Shown piece by piece: positions 1 to 9,120 of a stretch of DNA of 64,000 nucleotides. The notes under the pieces were generated by a model. It had not been told where the DNA came from and did no database searches. It saw only the letters and a program-made list of their open reading frames with translations. The first letter of the stretch is position 1; each line of letters begins with the position of its first letter. A program made the position numbers and the translations under genes. The DNA is from Sulfurimonas hongkongensis. Lineage in GTDB: Bacteria; Campylobacterota; Campylobacteria; Campylobacterales; Sulfurimonadaceae. Location: contig NZ_AUPZ01000002.1 in NCBI RefSeq assembly GCF_000445475.1, positions 1 through 64,000 on the forward strand, given 5' to 3'.

Positions 1-2092
1 CATTTGTTACATTGTAGTCTTGTAGAAGCTTTGAATTTTGAGAGAGTTTGTCTAGTGAGTTAAACGTTAGTCTCCAACCTCTATCTTCGATGCTAAATTT
101 AGCATCAAAGTCATCTGATTTTATACTTGTCTCTTTGACATCATGGTTAATATTGAGCTTCATCATATCTTTTGAATTAAAGATTTCGCCTAAATCATTA
201 TTTTTAAAATGGAGTTGTTTTAGATTTATTACGCCTCTATTTTTATCAAAAATATAATATGCACTAAATTTTGCATCTGCTAAATCTTTTATTTTGGCCC
301 TAGAAGACATCACTCTAAATTCCTCTTTATCTAACTCTAATGTAGTGCTCCCAAGTGTGTAGTCTAAACCCTTTGCACTAAATCTTATATTTTCATTTGA
401 GCTTATAATGAGTTTCTTATCATACTCTAGTTTTAATGAAGCGCTTGATTGGTTCATTTTAACTTCATCATTTAAGTCAAATGTCAATAAATCAATATCA
501 AAATCTGCCTTTAAAGGTTTTAATCTTAATTCTCCAGATGCAAAAGCGCTTGATAAGTTTTGTACCTCGATATGAGCAGTAGGAACTTTAGCAATTAGAG
601 TTTCTAGATCAAACAAGACTTTTAAGCCGTCAAGGTCAATAGTCCTATCTTTATAATTCCACTTTGACTTTTCTATCTCTATAGTATCTTGTTTGTTTGA
701 GATAGTATAAGTCGCTTTTAGTGGTTTTTGTTTTAGTTCAAACCCATTAAAAGTAATATCTTGTATATCAAAGTCAATCTTGCCATCACTCTTTTTAGCA
801 TCATATGTAACGTCAACTATAGCCGTAGCTATATCTTTATACTTTGCATTCATCTTAGGTATACGAACATCGTAATTATCAAGATAGACTTTTGTGTCAG
901 TTACATCAATATCTAAGCCTAAGTAGTTAAAATTTGCCACATTTACATAAAATATTCCTTTAGCATCTACATCTATCTCGCGAAGCCCTACAGTAATTTT
1001 AAGATCAGTTTTGACGCTACCGCTGTTTTGTAGGATTGGAAGCTTTATCTCATAAATACTCAACAGATATAGTAGGTCTTTGTTTACTTTGCCATCGAAA
1101 TTTAAAAATAGACTAAGAAGTTCTTCTTTTTTAGAAAAGTCTATCTTTAACCAGCTATTTTGTAAGTTAAAACCATATTGATAAGTTTCTTTAGGCCTGA
1201 TATAGAGGACTCCATCTCTAAACTCTAGTTCAGTTTTTTGTGTAAAAACAGGCTCAAGTTTTTCATGGTAAGTATAGGCAAGCTTAGATGCGCTAGCTTT
1301 AACTATGATATTTTTATATGCTTCATTTAATCTTTCATACTCAAGCCAACCAGATGCGCTCTTTATCTCTAGTTTTTCAAAATTGATAGCATCATAAGCC
1401 CAATATTTGACCTCTTTGGGCATGTTTATCATCTCCATGGTGTGCTTTAAGCTTTTGATTTTTTCTTTTGCATCGATCTTATAAAAAAGTTTTTTGTTAT
1501 TAGCTAATGCATAGGCTTTGAAAAAGATATCATTGTTTATGTTTATATTTAGATTAGAGATTAGCTCTTTTTTATCTCCATCAAAAATTAAGTTTCCATT
1601 TATGCTTATCTTGTTCTTAAGATGTGAAAATTCTGTAATCTCAGCATTTAAGTAGTTTGATTCATAAAAAAGGGAACTCTTTAGCAAGAACTCTTTTGAT
1701 GATGCTTTTAGGTATCCATTTGAGCCATTTACATATAAAAATGAAGCATTTATATCATTGAAGCTGATCTTATTAACTTCAAATCGTTCAAACCAATTAT
1801 CAAAAAGTAGTAGAGATTTTAAAAGTTCGCTAACTCCATCAGCGCTTAGTTTAGTATCGTTTTGCTCTGAATCTTTAGTGATTTTTACCTCTTGAACGCT
1901 AATACTTAGTTTTTCATTCCATTTAATGTATAATCTCTCAATTTCAATATTTGGCAGTGAAATGACTTTGATGTAAATGCCATTTTGCAGTAGTATAAAT
2001 AAAAAAAAGAGCGTTAAAAAAATGAATGATAAAGCACTTATGATTATAAAGTGGATTTTTGAGATAGCATTGATTATTATTTTATCGTTCAT
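1..2092 (-). CDS. AsmA-like / YhdP-type envelope protein, N-terminal part (3' end cut by window)
   Basis: The reverse strand reads open from an ATG at 2092 to the window edge; I checked the frame at both ends and near 1000, and it stays open. An in-frame TAA lies two codons upstream, so 2092 is the earliest start. Residues about 4-35 are strongly hydrophobic (an uncleaved anchor), followed by long beta-rich, low-complexity text with repeated Asp-Leu-Lys patterns typical of AsmA/YhdP/TamB-like periplasmic bridge proteins. Such proteins are implicated in lipid transport or outer-membrane assembly. About 697 codons are visible; relatives exceed 800. In Campylobacter jejuni an AsmA-like gene occupies the same place beside icd and mdh. 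The start region overlaps that of mltG on the other strand by about 70 bp. The family call is by sequence character and context, not an alignment. Confidence 0.75.
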   Translation of the reverse strand, partial: MNDKIIINAISKIHFIIISALSFIFLTLFFLFILLQNGIYIKVISLPNIEIERLYIKWNEKLSISVQEVKITKDSEQNDTKLSADGVSELLKSLLLFDNWFERFEVNKISFNDINASFLYVNGSNGYLKASSKEFLLKSSLFYESNYLNAEITEFSHLKNKISINGNLIFDGDKKELISNLNININNDIFFKAYALANNKKLFYKIDAKEKIKSLKHTMEMINMPKEVKYWAYDAINFEKLEIKSASGWLEYERLNEAYKNIIVKASASKLAYTYHEKLEPVFTQKTELEFRDGVLYIRPKETYQYGFNLQNSWLKIDFSKKEELLSLFLNFDGKVNKDLLYLLSIYEIKLPILQNSGSVKTDLKITVGLREIDVDAKGIFYVNVANFNYLGLDIDVTDTKVYLDNYDVRIPKMNAKYKDIATAIVDVTYDAKKSDGKIDFDIQDITFNGFELKQKPLKATYTISNKQDTIEIEKSKWNYKDRTIDLDGLKVLFDLETLIAKVPTAHIEVQNLSSAFASGELRLKPLKADFDIDLLTFDLNDEVKMNQSSASLKLEYDKKLIISSNENIRFSAKGLDYTLGSTTLELDKEEFRVMSSRAKIKDLADAKFSAYYIFDKNRGVINLKQLHFKNNDLGEIFNSKDMMKLNINHDVKETSIKSDDFDAKFSIEDRGWRLTFNSLDKLSQNSKLLQDYNVTN

Positions 2093-2966
2093 GTATTACC
2101 TAAATCAGCCAGTGCGTAGCCCTAAAGTGGTCTTTATACCTAAAGGTTCTATAAATCAGATTATAACACAACTGCATGACAATAACTACAATGTATCCAA
2201 GCTAGATTCACTTTTACTAAGACTTCTAGGTCATCCTCAAAGTGGCTGGATAAATATGCAAAGTACCTACAACACAAGAGGCGATTTTTTACATAAACTT
2301 ACAACTGCAAAAGCAGCACTTCAAAATGTAACACTTATACCAGGGGAGACTACACATATTTTCTTAGACGATTTGGCGTTAAAGTTAAAACTAGACAGGA
2401 ATAAACTTGAGAGTGAATTTCTAGCACAAAGTACAATAGAAGAGGGTGCACTAGTTCCCAACACTTATAGACTACCACTTGGTATAACTGAAAAAGAGTT
2501 GATAAGAATACTTTTATATGAGTCAGATAAACAGATGCAAAAGCTTTCAATAAAACTCTTTGGAACATATAATGAAAAAAAATGGTTTCAAATTGTAGCA
2601 CTTGCATCTGTAATAGAGAAAGAATCGGCTAATATCAAAGAGATGCCACTTGTGAGCTCAGTAATACACAACCGCATAAAAAAAGGTATGAAATTACAGA
2701 TGGATGGAACTCTAAACTATGGTAAATATTCACACATCAAAATAACTCCACAAAGAATAAGAGAAGATGATAGTATCTACAATACCTATAAGCACAGTGG
2801 TATTCCGAGTATCCCTGTTTGTAATGTTAGCTTTGAAGCTATAAGGTCTGCCGTATTTCCTGCTAAGACTTCTTATCTATACTTTATGAAAAACAAGAGC
2901 GGTACTCATGATTTTTCACGTAACTATTCTACACATTTAAGCAATATAAAGCGTGTTACTAAATGA
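2022..2966 (+). CDS. mltG: Endolytic murein transglycosylase MltG (YceG-like)
   Basis: MltG cleaves nascent peptidoglycan strands in the inner membrane and sets glycan chain length. The 314-residue product has an N-terminal membrane helix (about residues 7-27). It has the YceG core, with the catalytic glutamate motif ASVIEKES (Glu199 by my count) and the downstream stretch VIHNRIKKGMKLQMDGTLNYG that forms the family's active-site region. An upstream in-frame ATG at 1977 would add 15 residues, but it has no Shine-Dalgarno sequence. The ATG at 2022 follows an AAGAG-containing purine stretch and directly precedes the anchor, so I chose it. The gene is divergent from and overlaps the AsmA-like gene. 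About 140 bp separate it from icd, so it may or may not be co-transcribed. Confidence 0.92.
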   Translation: MNDKALMIIKWIFEIALIIILSFMYYLNQPVRSPKVVFIPKGSINQIITQLHDNNYNVSKLDSLLLRLLGHPQSGWINMQSTYNTRGDFLHKLTTAKAALQNVTLIPGETTHIFLDDLALKLKLDRNKLESEFLAQSTIEEGALVPNTYRLPLGITEKELIRILLYESDKQMQKLSIKLFGTYNEKKWFQIVALASVIEKESANIKEMPLVSSVIHNRIKKGMKLQMDGTLNYGKYSHIKITPQRIREDDSIYNTYKHSGIPSIPVCNVSFEAIRSAVFPAKTSYLYFMKNKSGTHDFSRNYSTHLSNIKRVTK

Positions 2967-3109
2967 AACAAAATAGAAATACACTCAAATCTTTAGACTC
3001 GCTTTGAGCAAATTATTTATCTTAGTGTTATGATTGTCCTGTAAGTTTTTGTGGGGTTACTTTTGTGATTATTACAAAAACAAAAAAACATTAAAACCAA
3101 GGACAAAAA

Positions 3110-5284
3110 ATGTCAAAAATTATTTGGTCAAAGATTGATGAAGCTCCGGCTTTAGCAACTTATTCGTTACTACCTATAGTAAATGCTTTTGTAAAAGAAG
3201 CGGGCGTTGAAGTGGTTACTTCAGATATATCATTAGCAGGTAGAGTTTTAGCAAGTCAAGGTTTAGCAGAGGACAACTTGTCAAAATTGGGAGAGGTTGT
3301 GTTACAAGAAGATGGAAATATCATTAAACTTCCAAATATTTCGGCTTCTGTTGGGCAACTAAAAGATTGTATAGCTGAGTTACAATCTCAGGGTTATGAC
3401 ATACCTGACTATCCAGAAAACCCATCAAACGATAAAGAAAGAGAGATTCAGCAAAAATACAGTGTATGCTTAGGCTCTGCTGTTAACCCTGTTCTTCGTG
3501 AGGGTAATTCAGATCGTCGCGCAGCAGTAGCTGTTAAAAACTTTGCTAAAAATAATCCACATAGATTAAAGCCTTTTGCAAAAGACTCAAAAGCATATGT
3601 GGCTCACATGCAAGGAAAAGGTGATTTTTACGCAAATGAAAAATCTGTAACATCAACTAAAAATCAAAAAGTAACAATAGCACTTAATGGTAAAGAGCTA
3701 ACTACCATAGATGCACTAGAGGGTGAGGTGTTAGATGGTACATTTATGTCAGTATCTGCTCTTCGTGATTTTTACAAAAAAACGATTCAAGATGCTAAAG
3801 ATAAGGGGCTTATTTGGTCTCTACACCTAAAAGCCACTATGATGAAGATTTCTGATCCGATTATGTTTGGTCACGGTTTTGAGATCTTCTTTGAAGATGT
3901 GTTTGCAAAATATAAAGATGTATTTAAAGAGTTAGAGATAAACCCAAATTTAGGTATGAGTGATCTAGAGAAAAAGATAAAAGGTCATCCAAAAGAATCT
4001 GAAATCAAAGCTGCTTTTCAATCGGTAGTTGAGGCTGATGCACCAAAAATAGCTATGGTTGACTCAAGAAAAAACCAAACAAACTTTAATGCTTCAAACG
4101 ATGTGATCATAGATGCGTCTATGCCTGTTGTAATTCGTGAAGGTGGTAAACAGTGGGATAGAGAAGATGGAGTGGGTGAGACTGTAGCTGTAATTCCTGA
4201 TTCTACGTATGCAATGTTTCATGAAGAGATGATGGCAGATTGTGTAAAAAATGGACAATACGATGTAACAACCATGGGGACTATGCAAAACATCGGTCTT
4301 ATGGCACAAAAAGCTGAAGAATATGGTTCACACCCAACTACATTTGAGCTTAGTGAGTCTGGAAAAGTAACAGTAACAACTGAAGATGGCGTTGAGCTTA
4401 TGAGTTTTGATTGCCAAAAGGGCGATATTTGGAGAATGTCAAGAGCTAAAGATATCCCAATAAAAGACTGGGTAAGATTGACTGTAGAGAGAACAAGAAT
4501 AGAGAATATCCCAGCTATTTTTTGGCTAGATGAAGATAGAGCGCATGATGCTGAGATTATCAAAAAAGTCAAAAAGTACTTAGCTGATCACAATACGGAT
4601 GGTTTAGATATTAGATTTATGAATGTTACAGATGCTACTCGCTTTACAAACGCAAGAATTCGCGAAGGTAAAAATACAATAGCTGTTACTGGAAATGTTT
4701 TAAGAGATCATCTAACAGATATGTATCCAATCTTAGAACTTGGAACTTCTGCTAAAATGCTCTCTATTGTTCCACTTATAGCTGGTGGTGGATTATATGA
4801 AACAGGTGCTGGTGGATCAGCTCCAAAACATGTTGACCAGTTTTTAGCTGAGGGGCATTTAAGATGGGATAGTTTGGGTGAATTTTTAGCACTTGCAGAG
4901 TCTTTAAGATTTATTGCACAAAAACACAATTCAGATAAATTAGCTACTGTGACAGCTGCACTTGATGTTGCAAATAATGACTACCTATCTAACAACAAAG
5001 CACCATCAAGAAAATGTTGTGAGCCAGATAATAAAGCTTCTCACTTTTATGTAGCTCAATATTGGGCAAATGCTTTGGCTAAGAGTGATAATAGTGAGTT
5101 AGCTGCTAAATTTGCACCTATTGCAGAGGAGTTAATTAAAAAAGAGGATCAGATCCTATCTGAATTACTTGCTGTTGAAGGTAAGCCTCAAGATATTGGT
5201 GGTTATTTTCATCCAAATGATGAAAAAGCTGAAGCTGCAATGAGACCATCAGAGACTCTAAATACTATTATAAATTCGATATAA
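3110..5284 (+). CDS. icd: Isocitrate dehydrogenase, NADP-dependent, monomeric type
   Basis: This 724-residue protein is the large monomeric NADP-isocitrate dehydrogenase (family usual length about 740), unrelated in length to the 400-residue dimeric enzyme. It interconverts isocitrate and 2-oxoglutarate plus CO2. In an organism with 2-oxoglutarate:ferredoxin oxidoreductase it can run as a reductive carboxylase in the rTCA cycle. The whole length matches the family, from the start ([20 protein letters not shown]) to the C-terminal [20 protein letters not shown] segment. It starts at an ATG after AAGGAC. A strong intrinsic terminator follows, so it is transcribed separately from mdh. A TATGAT hexamer at 3029-3034 is a possible -10 box. 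Confidence 0.96.
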   Translation: MSKIIWSKIDEAPALATYSLLPIVNAFVKEAGVEVVTSDISLAGRVLASQGLAEDNLSKLGEVVLQEDGNIIKLPNISASVGQLKDCIAELQSQGYDIPDYPENPSNDKEREIQQKYSVCLGSAVNPVLREGNSDRRAAVAVKNFAKNNPHRLKPFAKDSKAYVAHMQGKGDFYANEKSVTSTKNQKVTIALNGKELTTIDALEGEVLDGTFMSVSALRDFYKKTIQDAKDKGLIWSLHLKATMMKISDPIMFGHGFEIFFEDVFAKYKDVFKELEINPNLGMSDLEKKIKGHPKESEIKAAFQSVVEADAPKIAMVDSRKNQTNFNASNDVIIDASMPVVIREGGKQWDREDGVGETVAVIPDSTYAMFHEEMMADCVKNGQYDVTTMGTMQNIGLMAQKAEEYGSHPTTFELSESGKVTVTTEDGVELMSFDCQKGDIWRMSRAKDIPIKDWVRLTVERTRIENIPAIFWLDEDRAHDAEIIKKVKKYLADHNTDGLDIRFMNVTDATRFTNARIREGKNTIAVTGNVLRDHLTDMYPILELGTSAKMLSIVPLIAGGGLYETGAGGSAPKHVDQFLAEGHLRWDSLGEFLALAESLRFIAQKHNSDKLATVTAALDVANNDYLSNNKAPSRKCCEPDNKASHFYVAQYWANALAKSDNSELAAKFAPIAEELIKKEDQILSELLAVEGKPQDIGGYFHPNDEKAEAAMRPSETLNTIINSI

Positions 5285-5305
5285 TACAAAAAGCAGAACT
5301 AAGTG

Positions 5306-5333
5306 CGTCAAATAAGTCTTCACTTATTTGACG
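5306..5333. repeat. Perfect 12-bp intergenic inverted repeat with CTTC loop
   Basis: CGTCAAATAAGT (5306-5317) and its exact complement (5322-5333) flank a four-base CTTC loop. It lies directly after the icd stop codon and ahead of a separate classical terminator. No T-tract follows, so this stem is better read as an mRNA 3' stabiliser or protein site than as a terminator on its own. Confidence 0.7.
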
Positions 5334-5346
5334 ACATAGTAAAGAC

Positions 5347-5380
5347 TTAAAGATTAAATTGACTTAATCTTTAATTTTTT
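5347..5380 (+). terminator. Rho-independent terminator after icd
   Basis: An 11-bp perfect stem (5347-5357 with 5364-5374, six-base loop) is followed at once by six T residues at 5375-5380. Position and shape are those of an intrinsic terminator separating icd from the mdh gene. Confidence 0.85.
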
Positions 5381-5407
5381 ACTATTTTAAATATCAAAAG
5401 GAGTACC

Positions 5408-6358
5408 ATGAGAGGTAAAAGAGTAGCAATTGTAGGCGTTGGGAATGTCGGCTCATCTGTAGCTTATTCTTTGGCAATGAGTGGCTCTTGCCATGAAGTT
5501 ATTTTAAGAGCAAATGATGTAAACAAGGCAAAAGGAAAGGCATTAGACCTGTCTCAAGCTGCACAAGCTGCTAGAAAACATACAGTAATATCTGTTGCTG
5601 AAACACTAGAGGATGTAAAAGATTGTGATGTTGTTGTAGTCACTGCCGGTAGCCCGCGACTTCCTGGAATGAGCAGAGATGACTTACTACTTAAAAATGC
5701 TCAGATAATGAAAGATGTTATTAATGTTATAAAAGTCTCATCTCCAAATGCTGTTATTATTCCTGTGTCAAATCCACTCGATGCGATGGTTTACGTGGCT
5801 TTAAAGGAGACTGGCTGGGATAGAAGTAGAGTTTTAGGAATGGCTGGAATCTTAGATAGTGCTAGAATGGCTCACTTTGTATATGCAAAGTTAGGTTATG
5901 GAGCAGGGCAGATTAGATGTTCTGTTATGGGTGGTCACGGCGATGACATGGTTCCACTTCCTAGATTTTCAACTGTAGCTGGAGTTCCACTTACTGATCT
6001 TTTAACTTGGGATGAGATTAACGAAATAGTTGAAAAAACAAAAAAAGGTGGTGCTGAAATAGTTGAACTTCTTCAAGATGGAAGTGCGTACTATGCACCT
6101 GCTAAATCAACTGCTCTTATGGTTGAAGCAGTTTTAACTGATACAAAGCAGATATACCCATGTGCTGTAATGTTAAAAGGCGAATATGGATATACAGATG
6201 TAGTAAGTGGTGTCCCTGTTATGATCGGAGCTAAAGGAGTTGAGAAAGTTATAGAAGCCAACCTTAATGATGATCAAGATAGGAAGTTCGCAAAGTCCGT
6301 AGGAAGCGTGCAAGAACTAATAGATGCTCTCTATACTAACAAATTTTATACTAAATAA
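5408..6358 (+). CDS. mdh: Malate dehydrogenase, paralogue 1 (LDH/MDH superfamily)
   Basis: This 316-residue NAD(P)-dependent malate dehydrogenase interconverts malate and oxaloacetate. Visible features are the Rossmann motif GVGNVG (residues 10-15), the substrate loop PRLPGMSR with Arg84 (the position that is Gln in lactate dehydrogenase and Arg in malate dehydrogenase), Arg90, Arg153 and the catalytic His177 in GGHGDDMVP. It is odd at the end of the second beta strand. Where the adjacent paralogue has Tyr-Asp (Asp35, the residue that normally holds the NAD ribose), this one reads Arg34-Ala35. That hints at altered cofactor use, perhaps NADP. RBS AAGGAG precedes the ATG; intrinsic terminators lie on both sides, so it is its own transcription unit. 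Confidence 0.92.
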   Translation: MRGKRVAIVGVGNVGSSVAYSLAMSGSCHEVILRANDVNKAKGKALDLSQAAQAARKHTVISVAETLEDVKDCDVVVVTAGSPRLPGMSRDDLLLKNAQIMKDVINVIKVSSPNAVIIPVSNPLDAMVYVALKETGWDRSRVLGMAGILDSARMAHFVYAKLGYGAGQIRCSVMGGHGDDMVPLPRFSTVAGVPLTDLLTWDEINEIVEKTKKGGAEIVELLQDGSAYYAPAKSTALMVEAVLTDTKQIYPCAVMLKGEYGYTDVVSGVPVMIGAKGVEKVIEANLNDDQDRKFAKSVGSVQELIDALYTNKFYTK

Positions 6359-6362
6359 TATT

Positions 6363-6387
6363 AGAGTCATTTTTGTGACTCTTTTTT
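6363..6387 (+). terminator. Rho-independent terminator after mdh paralogue 1
   Basis: AGAGTCA (6363-6369), a six-base loop, TGACTCT (6376-6382) and a following run of T residues form a textbook intrinsic terminator. Confidence 0.87.
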
Positions 6388-6437
6388 CTTACAAAAACCT
6401 CTTCTTTTATCTATTTTACCAAAAGTTACAAAGTATA

Positions 6438-6443
6438 TATAAT
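6438..6443 (+). promoter_or_regulatory. Predicted -10 box upstream of mdh paralogue 2
   Basis: A consensus TATAAT lies about 105 bp upstream of the second mdh start, after a T-rich region of the kind that replaces a strong -35 box in Campylobacterota. The resulting leader would be nearly 100 nt. Confidence 0.5.
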
Positions 6444-6547
6444 GGATTTTTTTCAAAGCTAAGTAGTGTTATTATATACGATATAAAATTAAGACTGAGC
6501 TATTATGCAAGCAGATAGATTGTAAATAAAATTAAAAGGAAAATATA

Positions 6548-7492
6548 ATGGTAGGTAGAAAAGTAGGCATAGTCGGAGCTGGTTCAGTTGGAGCTACAGC
6601 GGCTTATAGCTTGACTATGACTGGAAGATGCCATGAGGTTATACTCTATGATATTGATAGTGATTTAACTGTTGGAAAGGCTATAGACATTGGACAATCT
6701 ACAAGCTACTCTCCAAGAGGAACTATAGTAACCCCAGCACTTCATCCAAGTGAGATGAAAGATTGTGATATTGTAGTTATAACAGCTGGAGTGCCTCGAA
6801 AAGGCGATATGACTAGAGCAGATTTGCTTATGATAAATGCAAAAATCATGAAAGAAGTAGTTGCTAATGTTATGAAGTACTCTCCTGATGCCATAATCAT
6901 TTGTGTGTCTAATCCTCTTGATATTATGACTTATGTTATTCATAAGATGACAAACTGGGATAGAAGTAGAATCATAGGTATGGCTGGCGCGTTAGATGGA
7001 GCCAGAATGGCTTATGAAATATATAAAAAAGTGGGCTTCGGCTCTGGACAAGTAAAGGGAATGCTTATTGGTGATCATGGGCAAAATATGATTCCGATGC
7101 CTGAAATATCTTCGATTGGTGGTGTTCCATTAGAACAAATTGTTACAAAAGGGGACATGCAAGATATTATTGCTAGAACAAAAGATGGTGGCGCGCAAAT
7201 AGTTAAACATCTTGGAACTTCAGCTTATTATGCACCAGGTCGTGCAGTTGCAGTTATGGTTGAGGCGATGCTTGATGATTCTCAAATAGTGATGCCATCT
7301 TCTGTACTTCTTGATGGGGAGTATGGATATAGTGATGTTTGTGTTGGTGTTCCTGTGGTCTTAGGTGGCAATGGAGTAGAGAAAATCATTGAGTTAGAGC
7401 TAGATGGTGAGACAAAAGCAAAATTTAAAATCTCCGTTGACTCCATAAAAGATGGCATAGAGATCTTAGAAAAAAACAATTTTTTTGTGTAG
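6548..7492 (+). CDS. mdh: Malate dehydrogenase, paralogue 2
   Basis: This 314-residue protein is the second malate dehydrogenase in tandem, clearly homologous over its length to the gene before it. It has GAGSVG (residues 10-15), the NAD-ribose aspartate Asp35 in VILYDID, the malate-type substrate loop PRKGDMTR with Arg84, and catalytic His177 in GDHGQNM. It therefore looks like the conventional NAD-linked enzyme of the pair. It is separated from paralogue 1 by a terminator and a promoter-like TATAAT, so the two can be expressed independently. Which one carries the rTCA flux cannot be decided from sequence. Confidence 0.92.
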   Translation: MVGRKVGIVGAGSVGATAAYSLTMTGRCHEVILYDIDSDLTVGKAIDIGQSTSYSPRGTIVTPALHPSEMKDCDIVVITAGVPRKGDMTRADLLMINAKIMKEVVANVMKYSPDAIIICVSNPLDIMTYVIHKMTNWDRSRIIGMAGALDGARMAYEIYKKVGFGSGQVKGMLIGDHGQNMIPMPEISSIGGVPLEQIVTKGDMQDIIARTKDGGAQIVKHLGTSAYYAPGRAVAVMVEAMLDDSQIVMPSSVLLDGEYGYSDVCVGVPVVLGGNGVEKIIELELDGETKAKFKISVDSIKDGIEILEKNNFFV

Positions 7493-7506
7493 AAACTACA
7501 CCTTTT

Positions 7507-7550
7507 GACTCTATTGTAGAGTCTTAAATGTGTAAATTTTACACATTTTT
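7507..7550 (+). terminator. Tandem hairpins / terminator after mdh paralogue 2
   Basis: Two stems follow the stop codon: GACTCTA/TAGAGTC (7507-7513 with 7517-7523, three-base loop), then a 10-bp stem (7526-7535 with 7539-7548) running into T residues. The second has the form of an intrinsic terminator, likely bidirectional. Confidence 0.72.
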
Positions 7551-7657
7551 CCATATGTTTTAAAAATTATATTGATAATAGGCTCTATTGTAAAAAGAGT
7601 GCTAAACTATGCTTCATATATATTTTAGTCCAAAAAACGAAAAAAGGGTAATCAAAA

Positions 7658-8509
7658 ATGCGTGAAATAGCATATGAAGAAATAGTAAAAAATGTCAGAG
7701 ATATCATAATATACTCTGCTTCAAACCTACCCCAAGATGCTCTTAAAGCGATGAAAGAAGCTTATGAAAATGAGAAAAGCCCAGTAAGTAAAGAAGTCTT
7801 AAAACAACTCTTAGATAATGCAGATATTGCAAGCAGTGAAGCTCGTCCACTATGTCAAGATACTGGACTTGCAGTTTTTTTTATAAAACTTGGTGCTGAT
7901 GTAAAAGTAGTTGGCGGTCTTTTAAAAGATGCCATCAATGAAGGAACAGAAAAGGGTTATATTGAAGGTTATCTAAGAGCTTCTACTTGTCATCCTTTTT
8001 CTCGCGCAAATAACAAAGACACTGTCGGTTACAACCTACCAGCCATTATTCATCTTGATATTGTCGAGGGCGACAAGATAGAGATAGAGTACGCTGCAAA
8101 AGGTGGCGGGAGCGAAAATGTATCTCGTGCAAGAGTTTTTCCTCCAGCTGCTGGCAAACAAGGTGTTATAGACTATGTCAAAGAGTGCATCTCTGATGCA
8201 GGACCAAATCCTTGTCCTCCTCTAACTGTTGGAGTGGGCATTGGTGGAACATTTGAAAAAGCAGCAATAAGCTCAAAACATGCTTTGTTCCGTGACATAG
8301 GTTCAAAAAACGAAGATCCAGAGATGGCAGAGCTTGAGCATGAGATTAAAACAGAGCTAAACAAACTTGGTATCGGAACTATGGGAATGGGCGGAACTGA
8401 GACGGTTTTAGCTGTTCATATTGAAGCAAACCCTTGTCATATAGCATCACTTCCTGTATCTGTAAATGTTCAGTGCCATAGTTCACGCCATACGCATATC
8501 ACTATATAA
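7658..8509 (+). CDS. Fumarate hydratase class I, alpha subunit
   Basis: This is the alpha chain (283 residues) of a two-subunit, [4Fe-4S]-dependent fumarase or tartrate-dehydratase-type hydro-lyase, interconverting fumarate and malate. Candidate cluster ligands are Cys66 in the family motif CQDTG, Cys186 in NPCPP and Cys273 in VQCHSSRH. The GGGSENVSRARVFPPA segment is typical of the family. The beta subunit gene follows after 11 bp. The location between mdh and sucCD makes fumarase the natural assignment over tartrate dehydratase. Confidence 0.92.
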   Translation: MREIAYEEIVKNVRDIIIYSASNLPQDALKAMKEAYENEKSPVSKEVLKQLLDNADIASSEARPLCQDTGLAVFFIKLGADVKVVGGLLKDAINEGTEKGYIEGYLRASTCHPFSRANNKDTVGYNLPAIIHLDIVEGDKIEIEYAAKGGGSENVSRARVFPPAAGKQGVIDYVKECISDAGPNPCPPLTVGVGIGGTFEKAAISSKHALFRDIGSKNEDPEMAELEHEIKTELNKLGIGTMGMGGTETVLAVHIEANPCHIASLPVSVNVQCHSSRHTHITI

Positions 8510-8520
8510 AGGTTATAAAA

Positions 8521-9078
8521 ATGAGTAAAACATATCATTTAACAACTCCACTAGATGATGAAATAACATCAAAACTTCACAGTGGTGATATTGTATATAT
8601 AAGTGGCACAATTTATACAGCAAGAGATGCTGCACACAAAAGACTTGTTGATCTGCTAGATGAGGGTAAAGAGCTCCCTTTTGATATAAAAGGTGCAATT
8701 ATTTATTTTGTTGGTCCAACTCCTCCAAAACCTGGGGATCCTATAGGAAGTGCTGGTCCTACTACATCTTACAGGATGGACTCATACTCTCCAAGACTTA
8801 TAGCTGAGGGTTTAAAGGGTATGATAGGTAAGGGTAAAAGAAATGAAGCTGTGACTGATGCTTGTCAAAAACATAAGGCTATCTACTTTGGTGCTACTGG
8901 CGGAGCTGGAGCACTTTTAGGTAAGAAGATAGAGAGTGCAGAGGTTATTGCTTATGAAGAGTTAGGGCCTGAGGCGATTAGAAAACTAGAGGTAGTTGAC
9001 TTTCCTGTGACTGTAATCAATGATACTTACGGTAAAGATCTATATAAAATAGGTCGCTCACAATATGAAGTCAAGTAG
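8521..9078 (+). CDS. Fumarate hydratase class I, beta subunit
   Basis: This 185-residue beta chain of the class I fumarase contains the swivelling catalytic domain seen in FumA/FumB C-termini. Family landmarks are GDIVYISGTIYTARDAAHKR near residue 20, YFVGPTPPKPGDPIGSAGPT near residue 60, and GATGGAGALLGKKI. It is co-transcribed with the alpha subunit (11-bp gap) and precedes sucCD by 42 bp with an AAGGAG site, so fumarase and succinyl-CoA synthetase probably share a message. Confidence 0.92.
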   Translation: MSKTYHLTTPLDDEITSKLHSGDIVYISGTIYTARDAAHKRLVDLLDEGKELPFDIKGAIIYFVGPTPPKPGDPIGSAGPTTSYRMDSYSPRLIAEGLKGMIGKGKRNEAVTDACQKHKAIYFGATGGAGALLGKKIESAEVIAYEELGPEAIRKLEVVDFPVTVINDTYGKDLYKIGRSQYEVK

Positions 9079-9120
9079 ACACAAAGCTAAGTAGTTTCAA
9101 TTTTAAAATAAGGAGAATAA

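Noticed and set aside
4094-4572. Reverse-strand open frames inside icd, and similar long antisense frames inside metG, sucD, recN and speA
   Set aside because: They are antisense shadows of well-recognised proteins, lack ribosome sites and have no family resemblance.
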